Source of the DNA: an uncultured Clostridia bacterium
GTDB lineage: Bacteria; Bacillota; Clostridia; Oscillospirales; Acutalibacteraceae
Direction of reading: 5' to 3'
Length of the DNA: 64,000 bases
NCBI GenBank assembly: GCA_937884995.1
Contig: CAKZZL010000029.1
Location: 26,742 to 90,741 of the forward strand
Shown here: positions 24,622-33,379 of the stretch, piece by piece
Layout of the letters: each line of letters opens with the position of its first letter
How positions within the stretch are numbered: position 1 is the first letter of the stretch
Translations under genes and position numbers: made by a program
Notes under the pieces: model-generated
Told to the model about the DNA's origin: nothing
Seen by the model: the letters and a program-made list of their open reading frames with translations, nothing else
Database searches by the model: none

Positions 24622-25746
24622 ATGAAAAAACTGATATTTAAGCTGTCCGGAGTCTTGATTATCTTTGCGATGATGATTTCAATATTTGCAGGCTGCGCGG
24701 GCAGTGTTGTTGAAAATCCGGAAGCGGCTACTGTAAAAACTGACCTTAGAGATGCATATTTCACATTCAGCTACGGAGATTTGCGAAAAGTATTACCCGG
24801 CGACAAGCTGGCAAGCCTCTTTGAGTCAACAAACAAAAAGACAGATGACAAGACGGTCACGCTCTCATATTATGAGATCTGCACAAAGTTCGACGGTGAG
24901 GATCTGGAAGGTGTTCTTTCACTCATTACAGATGAAGAAAAGGCTGCGTTTATAGGCAATCAGGTGCCGGTGCTCAATTACTTCAACGATCTTATCAATG
25001 ATATTAAGAAAACGGGCAAAGCCAATGTTGCATATGATGAGAATTTCTGGATAACTCATGACAGCAGAGTTGTCTTTAAGGACCTTAAAGGCAATGAACT
25101 TGAAGACCAGGATAAATTCAGAGCAGCTTTTAAGCTTTATGCAGACAAGTCTCTTCAGAATATAGACTCATATCTGCTTTACAGAGGTCAGGATGAGGCC
25201 ACGCAGACAGGAGCCGATCTCAAAAACGAAATCTATCCTTTCGGAGAAGATTATGCATCAAAGCTTACCCTTGATGATCTTTATGCAAGCATAAAAGAAA
25301 ACATATATCCCGTATATTCATCCTTGGTTCCCAGTCAGGAACATGCACTTGATGAAAATGGGGACAATGCCAAAGATGAAGACGGCGAATATATCTTTGT
25401 AAACACAGATTATACAAGAACCATAATCATCAATGTCAAGGGAGAAAGAGACAGTGTTGAAAAAGCATTCACGATAAGGGACACAGATGAAATCCTGAAG
25501 GAATTTGAATGTGCTTCAGCATATATGGATGTAAACTCCGTTGAAATCAATTTTGAGCCATGCAAGATAACAGCGACAATAAATGCTGTCAGCGATCAAA
25601 TCGCATATTGCACATATGAGAAAAATATGATTGTAACGGCAAATCTGACATTCAAAGGACCTTTAAGCGAATACGGAAATGTTCTTGTAACATTCCCTTG
25701 CACATCATCCATAACATACTCGTTCGGATGGGAAACGGAAGAATAA
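24622..25746 (+). CDS. Lipoprotein of unknown function
   Basis: 374 residues with a lipoprotein signal peptide: basic start MKKLIFK, hydrophobic stretch and lipobox IFAGC (Cys near residue 25). The mature part is a polar, acidic protein with no recognised catalytic motif (FTFSYGDLRKVLPGDKLASL near the start). It is probably anchored to the outer face of the membrane. A strong terminator follows at 25760, so it is the end of the M28-lipoprotein unit. Confidence 0.75.
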   Translation: MKKLIFKLSGVLIIFAMMISIFAGCAGSVVENPEAATVKTDLRDAYFTFSYGDLRKVLPGDKLASLFESTNKKTDDKTVTLSYYEICTKFDGEDLEGVLSLITDEEKAAFIGNQVPVLNYFNDLINDIKKTGKANVAYDENFWITHDSRVVFKDLKGNELEDQDKFRAAFKLYADKSLQNIDSYLLYRGQDEATQTGADLKNEIYPFGEDYASKLTLDDLYASIKENIYPVYSSLVPSQEHALDENGDNAKDEDGEYIFVNTDYTRTIIINVKGERDSVEKAFTIRDTDEILKEFECASAYMDVNSVEINFEPCKITATINAVSDQIAYCTYEKNMIVTANLTFKGPLSEYGNVLVTFPCTSSITYSFGWETEE

Positions 25747-25759
25747 AATTAGATACTGC

Positions 25760-25798
25760 AGCAGGTAATTGCTTTAGTTACCTGCTCTTTTCTTTTTT
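25760..25798 (+). terminator. Terminator after the lipoprotein gene
   Basis: AGCAGGTAA (25760-25768) pairs with TTACCTGCT (25778-25786), 9 bp, followed by CTTTTCTTTTTT. Confidence 0.85.
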
Positions 25799-25824
25799 AA
25801 ACCGGAGATGGCCGGACGTCAAAC

Positions 25825-25853
25825 TTGCATTTAGAACCTGAATATAGTAAAAT
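25825..25853 (+). promoter_or_regulatory. Promoter of the M23 endopeptidase gene
   Basis: TTGCAT, 17 bp, TAAAAT. It may also serve the HprK-like/PqqD/ABC genes that follow without a gap. Confidence 0.6.
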
Positions 25854-25913
25854 GGGAACATATAATGGTTAAGTTTGACCTAAATTTCAGACTTGTGAAA
25901 AAAGAGGCAGTTT

Positions 25914-27638
25914 ATGTTTAACTCAATTCACAATTTCATATACTTTTTAGGCTTACAGACACTACGCTACAGCAAGAAATTTTTAAGGAAGCTGTCAGCG
26001 ATGCTTTTGCGTCCCATAAGAGCAACAGGGACATTGATATTTACGGCTGCCATTGTTGCCGATAAGTTTCTGCTGCGCACATTCCATGAGTTCTCCGCAG
26101 ATATTAAAGAACTCACTTTAAGAGCAAGAAGAGCTGTTGAAAAGTCAAAAAATGAGGATGACCTTAAAAAGAGCGAACGTCTGATGATTCACAGCAAAAA
26201 AGCATGGGAAGAGTACAGACATGTCTTTGCATATATAGGCAACTATCTGCTGCCCGTTATCGCCCTTATTATCATGATAAATGTCATAAATTTGTGGAAA
26301 AGTCAGAATTATGCGCTTGAAATCAATTATAACAATAAAGTTATAGGGTATGTTCAGAACGAAAAAGTCTTTAAGCAGGCAAGAGAACAGGCTGTTAACC
26401 GTTTGGATTTGTCAACGGTAACAAGTTCTGCCGATGAAAACAGCAGCCAGATTATGGGGAATGTCGAATATTGCCTCAAGACCGTAAAACTCAGTGAAGT
26501 GAACGATTCAGCCACAATATGCGATAATCTCATAGAAAACTCAAACACGGGAATAACAAATGCCTGCGGTATATATATTGATGACGAATTCCTTTGCGCC
26601 ATAAAGAATGAGACAGATGCTGTCTCGGTATTCGACAGCTATTTAGCGGAGTATGAGACAGATGAAGACAATGCAACGGTCGGATTCGTGGAAGATATAA
26701 CATATATGCAGGGACTTTACCCTGACAATAAAGACACAATATGGGATGCGTCACAGCTGAATGATGCAATCAGAGGGAAAAAGACAGATGCAATATATTA
26801 CACGGTTGCTGCCGGAGATACGGTTTCACAGATTGCTCAAAAGTTTGATATGACAAGTTCGGAAGTCTTTGCACTTAATCCGCAGCTTAAAGAAAGCATA
26901 TATGTCGGACAAAAAGTCCTGATACAAAAAGAGGTAAATCTCGTTCAGGTTAAGGTAACCAAGACAGAAGTGAGAACGGTTTCAATTCCATATAATGTCA
27001 TCAGGGTGAAGACATCCAGCCTCTATGTCGGAGACAGTAAAGTAACCGTCAAGGGCGTTAACGGCGAACAAAAAGTAACCGAACTTGTAACTTATGTTGA
27101 CGGAGTAAGAACAGCAGTCAAGGAAGTTTCAAGAGAAACCATCCGGGAAGCTGTGGATGAAACTGTTCAGGTGGGAACCAAGCAAAACAGCTATTCGGGT
27201 TATGGATACTCTTCAACTACAACATACTACAATACATATACAGGCAGACGCCTTGCATGGCCGGGTGTCGGGGCTACGGTTGTTTCATCAAGATACGGAC
27301 GCAGATCCCTGAACGGATGGCATAACGGTATCGACCTTACAAGGCCCGGAGGATCACTGGGCGCACCGGTAGTAGCTGCAGAATCCGGAACGGTAGTTTC
27401 AACAAGCTATCAAAGTATGGGCGGATATGTCATACTTATTGACCACGGGAACGGCCTTTCAACGCTTTATGCTCACTTAAAGCCGGGCTCAATATTGGTA
27501 AGACCAGGTCAGTATGTATCAAGAGGTCAGCAAATCGCATCCATAGGAGCAACAGGATTTGTAACCGGACCTCACCTTCATTTTGAAGTCCGTGTTAACG
27601 GAAGCAGAGTTAATCCTGCACCATATATCGGAGCGTGA
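25914..27638 (+). CDS. Membrane-anchored M23 endopeptidase with LysM and G5 domains
   Basis: 574 residues. A basic, helical N-terminal region (1-105) is followed by one membrane helix (about 106-128), an extracellular region, a LysM domain (YYTVAAGDTVSQIAQKF, about 298-345), a G5-type repeat region (about 346-425, ending VDETVQVGTK) and an M23 zinc endopeptidase domain. HNGIDL supplies the first His and Asp, HLHFEV the last His. It should cut peptide cross-links in peptidoglycan. The next gene overlaps its 3' end or follows directly, so it may be cotranscribed with the HprK-like/PqqD/ABC cassette. Confidence 0.9.
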   Translation: MFNSIHNFIYFLGLQTLRYSKKFLRKLSAMLLRPIRATGTLIFTAAIVADKFLLRTFHEFSADIKELTLRARRAVEKSKNEDDLKKSERLMIHSKKAWEEYRHVFAYIGNYLLPVIALIIMINVINLWKSQNYALEINYNNKVIGYVQNEKVFKQAREQAVNRLDLSTVTSSADENSSQIMGNVEYCLKTVKLSEVNDSATICDNLIENSNTGITNACGIYIDDEFLCAIKNETDAVSVFDSYLAEYETDEDNATVGFVEDITYMQGLYPDNKDTIWDASQLNDAIRGKKTDAIYYTVAAGDTVSQIAQKFDMTSSEVFALNPQLKESIYVGQKVLIQKEVNLVQVKVTKTEVRTVSIPYNVIRVKTSSLYVGDSKVTVKGVNGEQKVTELVTYVDGVRTAVKEVSRETIREAVDETVQVGTKQNSYSGYGYSSTTTYYNTYTGRRLAWPGVGATVVSSRYGRRSLNGWHNGIDLTRPGGSLGAPVVAAESGTVVSTSYQSMGGYVILIDHGNGLSTLYAHLKPGSILVRPGQYVSRGQQIASIGATGFVTGPHLHFEVRVNGSRVNPAPYIGA

Positions 27639-27643
27639 CGATA

Positions 27644-28360
27644 ATGTCTAAATATCTAATAGGCGGATTAAAAGTTGAATATGATGCCCGAGGAGATATT
27701 CTCAGGGAAAACTCAGAAAAATATCTGGATGATTTTGACGGACCTGCAGATATAAAATGTACAGTATCTGAGGAGTTTTTAAAAGAGAAACAAAAAGAAA
27801 TTCCTCATCTGTCTCTTGCGGCGCACGAATATATGTGGACAGGAGCCGCGTTCGGACTTGAGGTTTTAAACCATGAGGGGATAATACTTCACTCATCCTG
27901 TGTCCAGAAAGACGGGAAGGCATATCTTTTTTCCGCAAGAAGCGGAACCGGGAAATCAACTCATACTCATCTATGGACCAAATATCTGGAAAACACAAGC
28001 ATAATCAATGATGACAAACCACTTCTTATCAAAAAAGACGGCAATTGGTATGCATGCGGAAATCCTTTTTCCGGCAAGACCAATGAAAACACCGATACAG
28101 CAGCAGTTCTCAGAGCAATTGTCTTCTTGCAGAGAAGTGAAAAAAATCATATTGAGAAAATATCTCCCGGACAAGCGGTTTCTCTCTTTATAGAGCAGAC
28201 AATCAACCCTTCGGACAAGGATAAATCAATTAAGATGCTTGAAAAAATAGATGATATTTTAACAAATGTTCCCGCATTCAGACTTTATTGCAATATGGAG
28301 CCTGATGCAGCAATAACAGCATTTAAAGGAATAGAGGAAGCAATAAAAAATGAAGATTAA
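27644..28360 (+). CDS. HprK-related kinase (P-loop), RiPP-cluster type
   Basis: 238 residues. The C-terminal half resembles HPr kinase/phosphorylase and the serine kinases found beside PqqD-like proteins: HSSCVQKDGKAYLFSARSGT leads into the P-loop SGTGKST (about 100-106), followed by NDDKPLLI and GNPFSGK. Unlike true HprK there is no regulatory N-terminal domain, and no HPr gene is nearby. In lasso-peptide and similar clusters such proteins phosphorylate a peptide or a small molecule. ATG 27644 is preferred to GTG 27635 because GGAG stands at proper distance. It overlaps the PqqD gene by 11 bp. Confidence 0.7.
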   Translation: MSKYLIGGLKVEYDARGDILRENSEKYLDDFDGPADIKCTVSEEFLKEKQKEIPHLSLAAHEYMWTGAAFGLEVLNHEGIILHSSCVQKDGKAYLFSARSGTGKSTHTHLWTKYLENTSIINDDKPLLIKKDGNWYACGNPFSGKTNENTDTAAVLRAIVFLQRSEKNHIEKISPGQAVSLFIEQTINPSDKDKSIKMLEKIDDILTNVPAFRLYCNMEPDAAITAFKGIEEAIKNED

Positions 28361-28616
28361 AAGTGATTATGTAATAAAAAAAGTGGCAGGACAAAACATT
28401 GTACTGCCGACAGGCGAAGCAAAAGTTTCTTTCAACGGTGTAATGACTTTCAATGATGTCGGAGCAGAGCTGTTCCGGCTCCTTGACGGAAGTCATACAC
28501 AGGAAGACCTGGTTAACTATCTTACGGAAAATTTTAAGATAGAACAGGATATAGCGAAAGCAGATGTTGAAAAATTCATAAACAAGCTTCGTGACAACGG
28601 ACTTTTAGAGGAATAA
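28350..28616 (+). CDS. PqqD-family peptide-binding protein (RRE)
   Basis: 88 residues. Pattern of PqqD/RRE domains: N-terminal strands (DYVIKKVAGQNIVLPTGEA), VMTFNDVGAELFRLLDGSHT, then helices (EDLVNYLTENFKI...VEKFINKLRDNGLLEE). These winged-helix proteins bind the leader of a ribosomal peptide and present it to a modifying enzyme. It lies between the HprK-like kinase and the ABC exporter, overlapping the first and 1 bp from the second. No radical SAM, cyclase or protease gene and no precursor ORF is in the immediate cassette. Confidence 0.82.
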   Translation: MKIKSDYVIKKVAGQNIVLPTGEAKVSFNGVMTFNDVGAELFRLLDGSHTQEDLVNYLTENFKIEQDIAKADVEKFINKLRDNGLLEE

Positions 28617-28617
28617 C

Positions 28618-30240
28618 ATGAGTGACATCAGAGTGGTAAAGTGGATACGCAAAAACTGCGGAAATCGAGACGCAGAAGGTGTGGCATTAGTATTGCTTAA
28701 CGCCCTTATTGCCATATGCACAACTTACTTTGCTGTCATCACAAGAGAGGTTGTAGATGCCGCGCAAAGCGGAGACAATGGTCTTCTCAAAAAGAAAGTC
28801 TTCATATTGCTTATGGCAATAATAATACAGATGCTGGCAAGAATATCGGATTATATAATTGCAGCGATAAGCCAGGGAAAAGCAGAAATTGCACTAAAGA
28901 CATCTGTCTTTTCAAAAATCCTTTACGGAAAATATGCCGATATGACAAGATATCATTCGGGTGAACTTATGACAAGACTTACATCGGATGTCACACTTGT
29001 CAGTGAAACGACCATCAGCATAGTTCCTTCATTGACACTTAATATTGTAAAAATACTGACTTCCGCAATTGCACTTCTTCAAATCGACAAGATGTTTGCT
29101 ATTGTGTTTATAGGTTGCGGTATTCTTTTCGGGCTTGTTGCGATATTTTTCAGAGGCCCTTTGAAAAAATATCATCGTGTTATACAGGAAAAAGACGGGA
29201 AAATCAGATCATTTATGCAGGAAACGATTGAGAATCTTTTTGCCGTAAAGGTCTTCGGAATAGAAGAGAGAATGATAAAAAGGTCCGGGAAAAGACAACT
29301 TGCCCATTATAAGGCAAAATTAAAGAGAAGAGTTTTCTCGGTAATTGCCGCAATAGGCTTTTCATTTGCATTTGCGATGGGCTTTCTGGCTGCTGTTGCA
29401 TACGGCGCATACGGAATCAGCAAAGGCAGCATGACTTTCGGCGCAGTTATATCGATGGTTTTGCTTGTTAATCAGTTCCAGAGTCCGGTATTGGGCGTTG
29501 CCAATATAGTCCCGGCATTTTTCTCAATGACGGCTTCAGCCGGCAGACTTATGGAAATAACGGAAAATGAGTCAGCAGATATTCTTGAAAGCAATCTTTC
29601 GTATGATGACTTTAATTCCATCAAAGTCAGTGACCTTTGCTTCGGTTATGAAGATGAAAATGTTATCAATAATGCAAACTTTGTCATAAACAAGGGTGAC
29701 TTTGTGGGAATTAAAGGTCCTTCCGGAGTCGGAAAGACGACACTTTTCAAACTTCTGACAGGTCTTTTCAAGCCTGACAGCGGTAAAATAGTGGTTCAGA
29801 CAAAAAACGGTGACAAGGAAGCAAGTGCTTTAAGATCAGTTATTTCGTTTGTGCCTCAGGACAATCTCCTTTTCAGCGGCAGTATCAGGGAAAACCTTAC
29901 ATTGCTCAACAAGAATGCAGATGATGAGCAGATAGAAAGAGCGCTTAAAATATCATGCTCGGATGACTTTATAAAAGGGCTGCCGGACGGTATAGATACA
30001 GTGCTGGGAGAAAACGGCAGCGGTATATCTCAGGGACAGGCACAAAGAATAGCCGTAGCCAGAGCACTGATCAGCGGAAGAAAGCTACTTCTTTTTGATG
30101 AATCAACATCCGCTTTGGATGCTGAAACAGAAGGCGAGTTTATAAAAAGGCTTAAAGAGTGCGAAGACCTGACTGTATTGTTTATTTCACACAGAGAAGC
30201 TGTTACTGATGTCTGCGATAAAATAATAAATATAGGCTAG
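28618..30240 (+). CDS. ABC exporter with fused membrane and ATPase domains
   Basis: 540 residues: type I exporter membrane domain with six helices (about 20-300), then an ATPase domain with Walker A GPSGVGKTT (367-375), signature SGISQGQAQRIAVARAL (about 464) and Walker B LLLFDESTSALD (about 485). No N-terminal C39 peptidase domain is present. Placed directly after the PqqD-like gene it would export the peptide product or a phosphorylated metabolite. It is a half-transporter and should act as a homodimer. Confidence 0.88.
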   Translation: MSDIRVVKWIRKNCGNRDAEGVALVLLNALIAICTTYFAVITREVVDAAQSGDNGLLKKKVFILLMAIIIQMLARISDYIIAAISQGKAEIALKTSVFSKILYGKYADMTRYHSGELMTRLTSDVTLVSETTISIVPSLTLNIVKILTSAIALLQIDKMFAIVFIGCGILFGLVAIFFRGPLKKYHRVIQEKDGKIRSFMQETIENLFAVKVFGIEERMIKRSGKRQLAHYKAKLKRRVFSVIAAIGFSFAFAMGFLAAVAYGAYGISKGSMTFGAVISMVLLVNQFQSPVLGVANIVPAFFSMTASAGRLMEITENESADILESNLSYDDFNSIKVSDLCFGYEDENVINNANFVINKGDFVGIKGPSGVGKTTLFKLLTGLFKPDSGKIVVQTKNGDKEASALRSVISFVPQDNLLFSGSIRENLTLLNKNADDEQIERALKISCSDDFIKGLPDGIDTVLGENGSGISQGQAQRIAVARALISGRKLLLFDESTSALDAETEGEFIKRLKECEDLTVLFISHREAVTDVCDKIINIG

Positions 30241-30259
30241 AAAAAGCCTTCTAAAAATA

Positions 30260-30288
30260 TTGCAATATAAAATTTATTTTGATATAAT
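30260..30288 (+). promoter_or_regulatory. Promoter of the Wzz/BY-kinase gene
   Basis: TTGCAA (30260-30265), 17 bp, TATAAT (30283-30288). The transcript would be separate from the ABC cassette. Confidence 0.7.
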
Positions 30289-30318
30289 CTATTGGATAAT
30301 GATATAAGGAGATGCGTT

Positions 30319-31821
30319 ATGGAATACAACCAGAGAAACAATTCTGCTGAGGATAACAACACAGTGACAATGAAAATCCTCGTCCAGTATTTGGTTCGAA
30401 TAATGCAAAAATGGTGGCTTGTCTTGGTAGTTGCTGTTATTTGTGCAGCATCCGGATTCGGAATAGCAAAGCTTACATACACACCTCAATACAGTTGCAC
30501 AATGAGATTTGCGGTTGACAACAAGAGCGAAAATACAGTTATAGGCGGACAGTCTTCATCTGATATCAGCGCAGGAATTAGCCTTGCAAGAAACTATCAG
30601 ACAATCATGACTGAGAGTGCCACACTTATGACACTTGTTGCAAATGACTGCGGCTATGATGTGACACCACAGCAAGTACAGGCTATGATTAAATCAAACC
30701 TGGTTGAAGATACTTCTATTATTGCAATAACGATTACATCATCGGATAAGAAAGTAACTGAGGCTGTTGCCAAGAGTTATACAGAAAATTACAGCAAGGT
30801 AACAGAGGCAGCTTATGAATTCACAAGAGCTACTGCATTTGACAAGCCTTCAGAAGCAACCCTAAAACCGGACAATTCAGCACTAACTTATGCATTATTG
30901 GGCTTTGTCATAGGCGCAGCACTTGTAGTAGGCATTATTGTACTTCAGGTATTCATCAAGGATACAGTAAAAGATCCTGATGACATTACAAACAAGCTGA
31001 ATCAGACTCTTATAGGTTCAGTTATCCATATGAAGGGCGCATACAAGAAAAATATACTTGTCACGGACAAACAGACCGGATTTATGTTTATTGAGTCCTT
31101 TAAGTTGATACGGACCAAGATAGAAAACCTGGCCAGAAGAAAGAACTATAAAGTATTTATGTTCTCTTCGGCATATGAAAATGAAGGTAAGACAACAATT
31201 GCAACCAATACAGCTTTGACACTTGCAAAGAACGGCAAATCAGTTCTCCTTATAGATGCCGACCTTCGTAAGCCTGCTGTATATAAGACACTCGGTGTGT
31301 CCGCAACAAATGAAATGGGGCTTACCGGAGTAATCAGAGGAGACAAGCAATTAAACGAGTCAATAAAGTATTTTGAAAAGTTTAATCTTTTCCTTCTCAT
31401 AACAAGCCAGGCAGTTACAGATTCTTCAGAACTTCTCTCAACGGAAGCTATGGAAGAAATCATAGAATCTGTTAAAAATGAATTCGACTATATCATCATA
31501 GATACACCTCCCGGAGGCGTTGTAACAGATGCATCCATCATTGCTCAATATGCAGATGCTTCCATTATGGTAATCCGTTGCGACTTTGCTCCATCTAGAA
31601 AAATCAATAAGACATTTGATGATATTTCAAATGCGGGAGCAGAACTTGTAGGTTGTATCTTCAATGATGCAGATATAAACTCTGTAAGTAACGTAATGAG
31701 AATCAACAAGAGAAAACGTGGTTATGGTTACGGCTACGGAAAAGGCTATTTAAGAGGCTATGGCTACGGATATGGTTATGGCTACAGAGAACACAAAAAA
31801 GGCGATCAAAGCAACAAGTAA
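30319..31821 (+). CDS. Wzz-type chain-length regulator fused to a bacterial tyrosine kinase
   Basis: 500 residues. The N-terminal Wzz region has helices at about 32-51 and 190-212 with an extracellular part between. The cytoplasmic BY-kinase domain has a Walker A-type loop ENEGKTT (287-293), Walker A' LLIDADLRKP (310-319) and Walker B YIIIDTPP (391-398). The C-terminal tail is a run of Gly-Tyr pairs with nine tyrosines at 469-489, the autophosphorylation cluster. Such proteins control export and length of capsule or exopolysaccharide, but no polymerase or glycosyltransferase is adjacent. ATG 30319 follows AAGGAGATGCGTT. Confidence 0.9.
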   Translation: MEYNQRNNSAEDNNTVTMKILVQYLVRIMQKWWLVLVVAVICAASGFGIAKLTYTPQYSCTMRFAVDNKSENTVIGGQSSSDISAGISLARNYQTIMTESATLMTLVANDCGYDVTPQQVQAMIKSNLVEDTSIIAITITSSDKKVTEAVAKSYTENYSKVTEAAYEFTRATAFDKPSEATLKPDNSALTYALLGFVIGAALVVGIIVLQVFIKDTVKDPDDITNKLNQTLIGSVIHMKGAYKKNILVTDKQTGFMFIESFKLIRTKIENLARRKNYKVFMFSSAYENEGKTTIATNTALTLAKNGKSVLLIDADLRKPAVYKTLGVSATNEMGLTGVIRGDKQLNESIKYFEKFNLFLLITSQAVTDSSELLSTEAMEEIIESVKNEFDYIIIDTPPGGVVTDASIIAQYADASIMVIRCDFAPSRKINKTFDDISNAGAELVGCIFNDADINSVSNVMRINKRKRGYGYGYGKGYLRGYGYGYGYGYREHKKGDQSNK

Positions 31822-31834
31822 TAAAACGCGACTC

Positions 31835-31869
31835 AGAGAGGAATGCAGGTACGTATTCCTCTCTTTTTG
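31835..31869 (+). terminator. Terminator after the BY-kinase gene
   Basis: AGAGAGGAAT (31835-31844) pairs with ATTCCTCTCT (31855-31864), 10 bp, followed by a T-run. Confidence 0.85.
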
Positions 31870-31892
31870 AAGGAAAAGGGGGTAAAAAGGAT

Positions 31893-32333
31893 ATGGAAGC
31901 ATTAATGAGCAGCGCTTGGTTTATATGGCTTTTAATCGGAATATTTTTCCTGCTTATTGAGCTTGTGACTACTGCATTGGTATCAATATGGTTTGTTGCT
32001 GCAGCATTGCTTGTAGCAGTCGAGTCTCTCTTTATAAAGTCAGTCCCGATTCAGATCATGACCTTCCTGGTTTTGAGTTTAATCTTTTTGATACTTTTCA
32101 AGAAGATATATAACAAGAGGATCAGGAAAGATAAGGATGAGGTCAAGGCCGAAGAAAACTTAATCGGCAAAATAGCCCAGACGGCTGAGCCGACAAACGG
32201 TGACGGTGGCAGAGTCTTGGCGGGAGACATATATTGGAGAGCTGTTACAAAAAACAATGAAACAATAGAAAAAGATGAAAAAGTGGTAATTGTGGGTGTA
32301 AATGATACTACCCTGATTATAGAAAGAAAGTAA
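31893..32333 (+). CDS. NfeD-like membrane protein
   Basis: 146 residues: three hydrophobic segments (about 9-30, 33-52 and 57-71) and a C-terminal OB-fold domain (ENLIGKIAQTAEPTNGDGGR, then VLAGDIYWRAVTKN, KVVIVGVNDTTLIIER). NfeD proteins pair with SPFH/stomatin proteins, here the next gene 13 bp downstream. The pair is thought to organise membrane microdomains or protein quality control. This is the short NfeD form without the serine protease domain. AAAAGGGGGTAAAAAGG precedes the ATG. Confidence 0.87.
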   Translation: MEALMSSAWFIWLLIGIFFLLIELVTTALVSIWFVAAALLVAVESLFIKSVPIQIMTFLVLSLIFLILFKKIYNKRIRKDKDEVKAEENLIGKIAQTAEPTNGDGGRVLAGDIYWRAVTKNNETIEKDEKVVIVGVNDTTLIIERK

Positions 32334-32346
32334 AGGAGATATTATT

Positions 32347-33243
32347 ATGCCGTATATTATCGGAATAGTTCTTGTAATAGTTTTAGCAATAGTTGCCGCA
32401 AACGTACGTATAGTACCGCAGGCAGATGCCTTTGTAATTGAAAGGCTTGGTTCCTACAATACAACATGGGAAAACGGACTTCATGTTAAAGTTCCGATTA
32501 TTGACAGAATCGCAAAAAAAGTCAGTTTAAAGGAAGCTGTTGTGGATTTCCCACCGCAGCCTGTTATCACCAAAGATAACGTTACAATGCAAATAGATAC
32601 AGTTGTTTTCTTCCGCATCGTAAATCCTAAGCTTTATACTTACGGTGTTGAAAGACCGATGATGGCCATAGAAAATCTTACAGCCACCACATTAAGAAAC
32701 ATCATCGGTGATATGGAACTTGACTCAACCCTTACATCACGTGATGTAATCAATTCAAGAATCACGCAAGTGCTCGATGTTGCAACAGATGCATGGGGAA
32801 TCAAAATCAATCGTGTTGAGTTAAAGAACATTATGCCTCCTAAAGAAATTCAGGATTCAATGGAGAAACAGATGAAGGCAGAACGCGAACGCCGTGAGAA
32901 GATTCTTCAGGCAGAGGGTGAAAAGAAATCTGCAATCCTTGTTGCAGAAGGCGAAAAAGAGTCAGCAATCCTTCGTGCAGAAGCTATCAGAGAATCCAAG
33001 ATCAGAGAAGCTGAGGGTGAAGCTGAGGCAATTATCAAGATTCAACAGGCAACAGCTGAAGGTATCAGAATGATTAATGAATCAAATCCGACACAAGCAG
33101 TTATCAATCTTAAATCGCTTGAAGCATTTGCAAAGGCAGCAAACGGAAAGGCAACAAAAATCATTATTCCTTCTGAGATTCAGGGCATTGCAGGTCTTGC
33201 AACATCAATCGGTGAGATTGTAAAAGAAGAAAAAGAAGAATAA
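32347..33243 (+). CDS. SPFH/Band 7 (stomatin/QmcA-like) membrane protein
   Basis: 298 residues. A single N-terminal helix (3-19) is followed by the SPFH domain (VPQADAFVIERLGSYNTTWE, VDFPPQPVITKDNVTMQIDT), then a long helical region rich in Glu, Ala and Arg (AEGEKKSAILVAEGEKESAI) and a hydrophobic end. Such proteins form large membrane assemblies. Adjacent to NfeD as usual. No protease domain is present. Confidence 0.92.
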   Translation: MPYIIGIVLVIVLAIVAANVRIVPQADAFVIERLGSYNTTWENGLHVKVPIIDRIAKKVSLKEAVVDFPPQPVITKDNVTMQIDTVVFFRIVNPKLYTYGVERPMMAIENLTATTLRNIIGDMELDSTLTSRDVINSRITQVLDVATDAWGIKINRVELKNIMPPKEIQDSMEKQMKAERERREKILQAEGEKKSAILVAEGEKESAILRAEAIRESKIREAEGEAEAIIKIQQATAEGIRMINESNPTQAVINLKSLEAFAKAANGKATKIIIPSEIQGIAGLATSIGEIVKEEKEE

Positions 33244-33254
33244 AATAAAAAACG

Positions 33255-33287
33255 ACCTCCAAAAGTTTTTGCCTGACTTTTGGGGGT
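33255..33287 (+). terminator. Terminator-like hairpin after the SPFH gene
   Basis: ACCTCCAAAAG (33255-33265) pairs with CTTTTGGGGGT (33277-33287), 11 bp with one wobble. The following TAGTTTATACTTAAG has only a weak T-run. Confidence 0.6.
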
Positions 33288-33379
33288 TAGTTTATACTTA
33301 AGTTTTTTTTGATATATGCTTTTCTCTTATCCCCTACTCAATTTTCCGTATATATGATATAATGTGAGCGGTGATAAGA

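Noticed and set aside
31720..31790. Tandem repeat that might be a CRISPR or satellite array
   Set aside because: It is the Gly-Tyr coding tail of the BY-kinase; there are no spacers and the repeat unit is codon-based.
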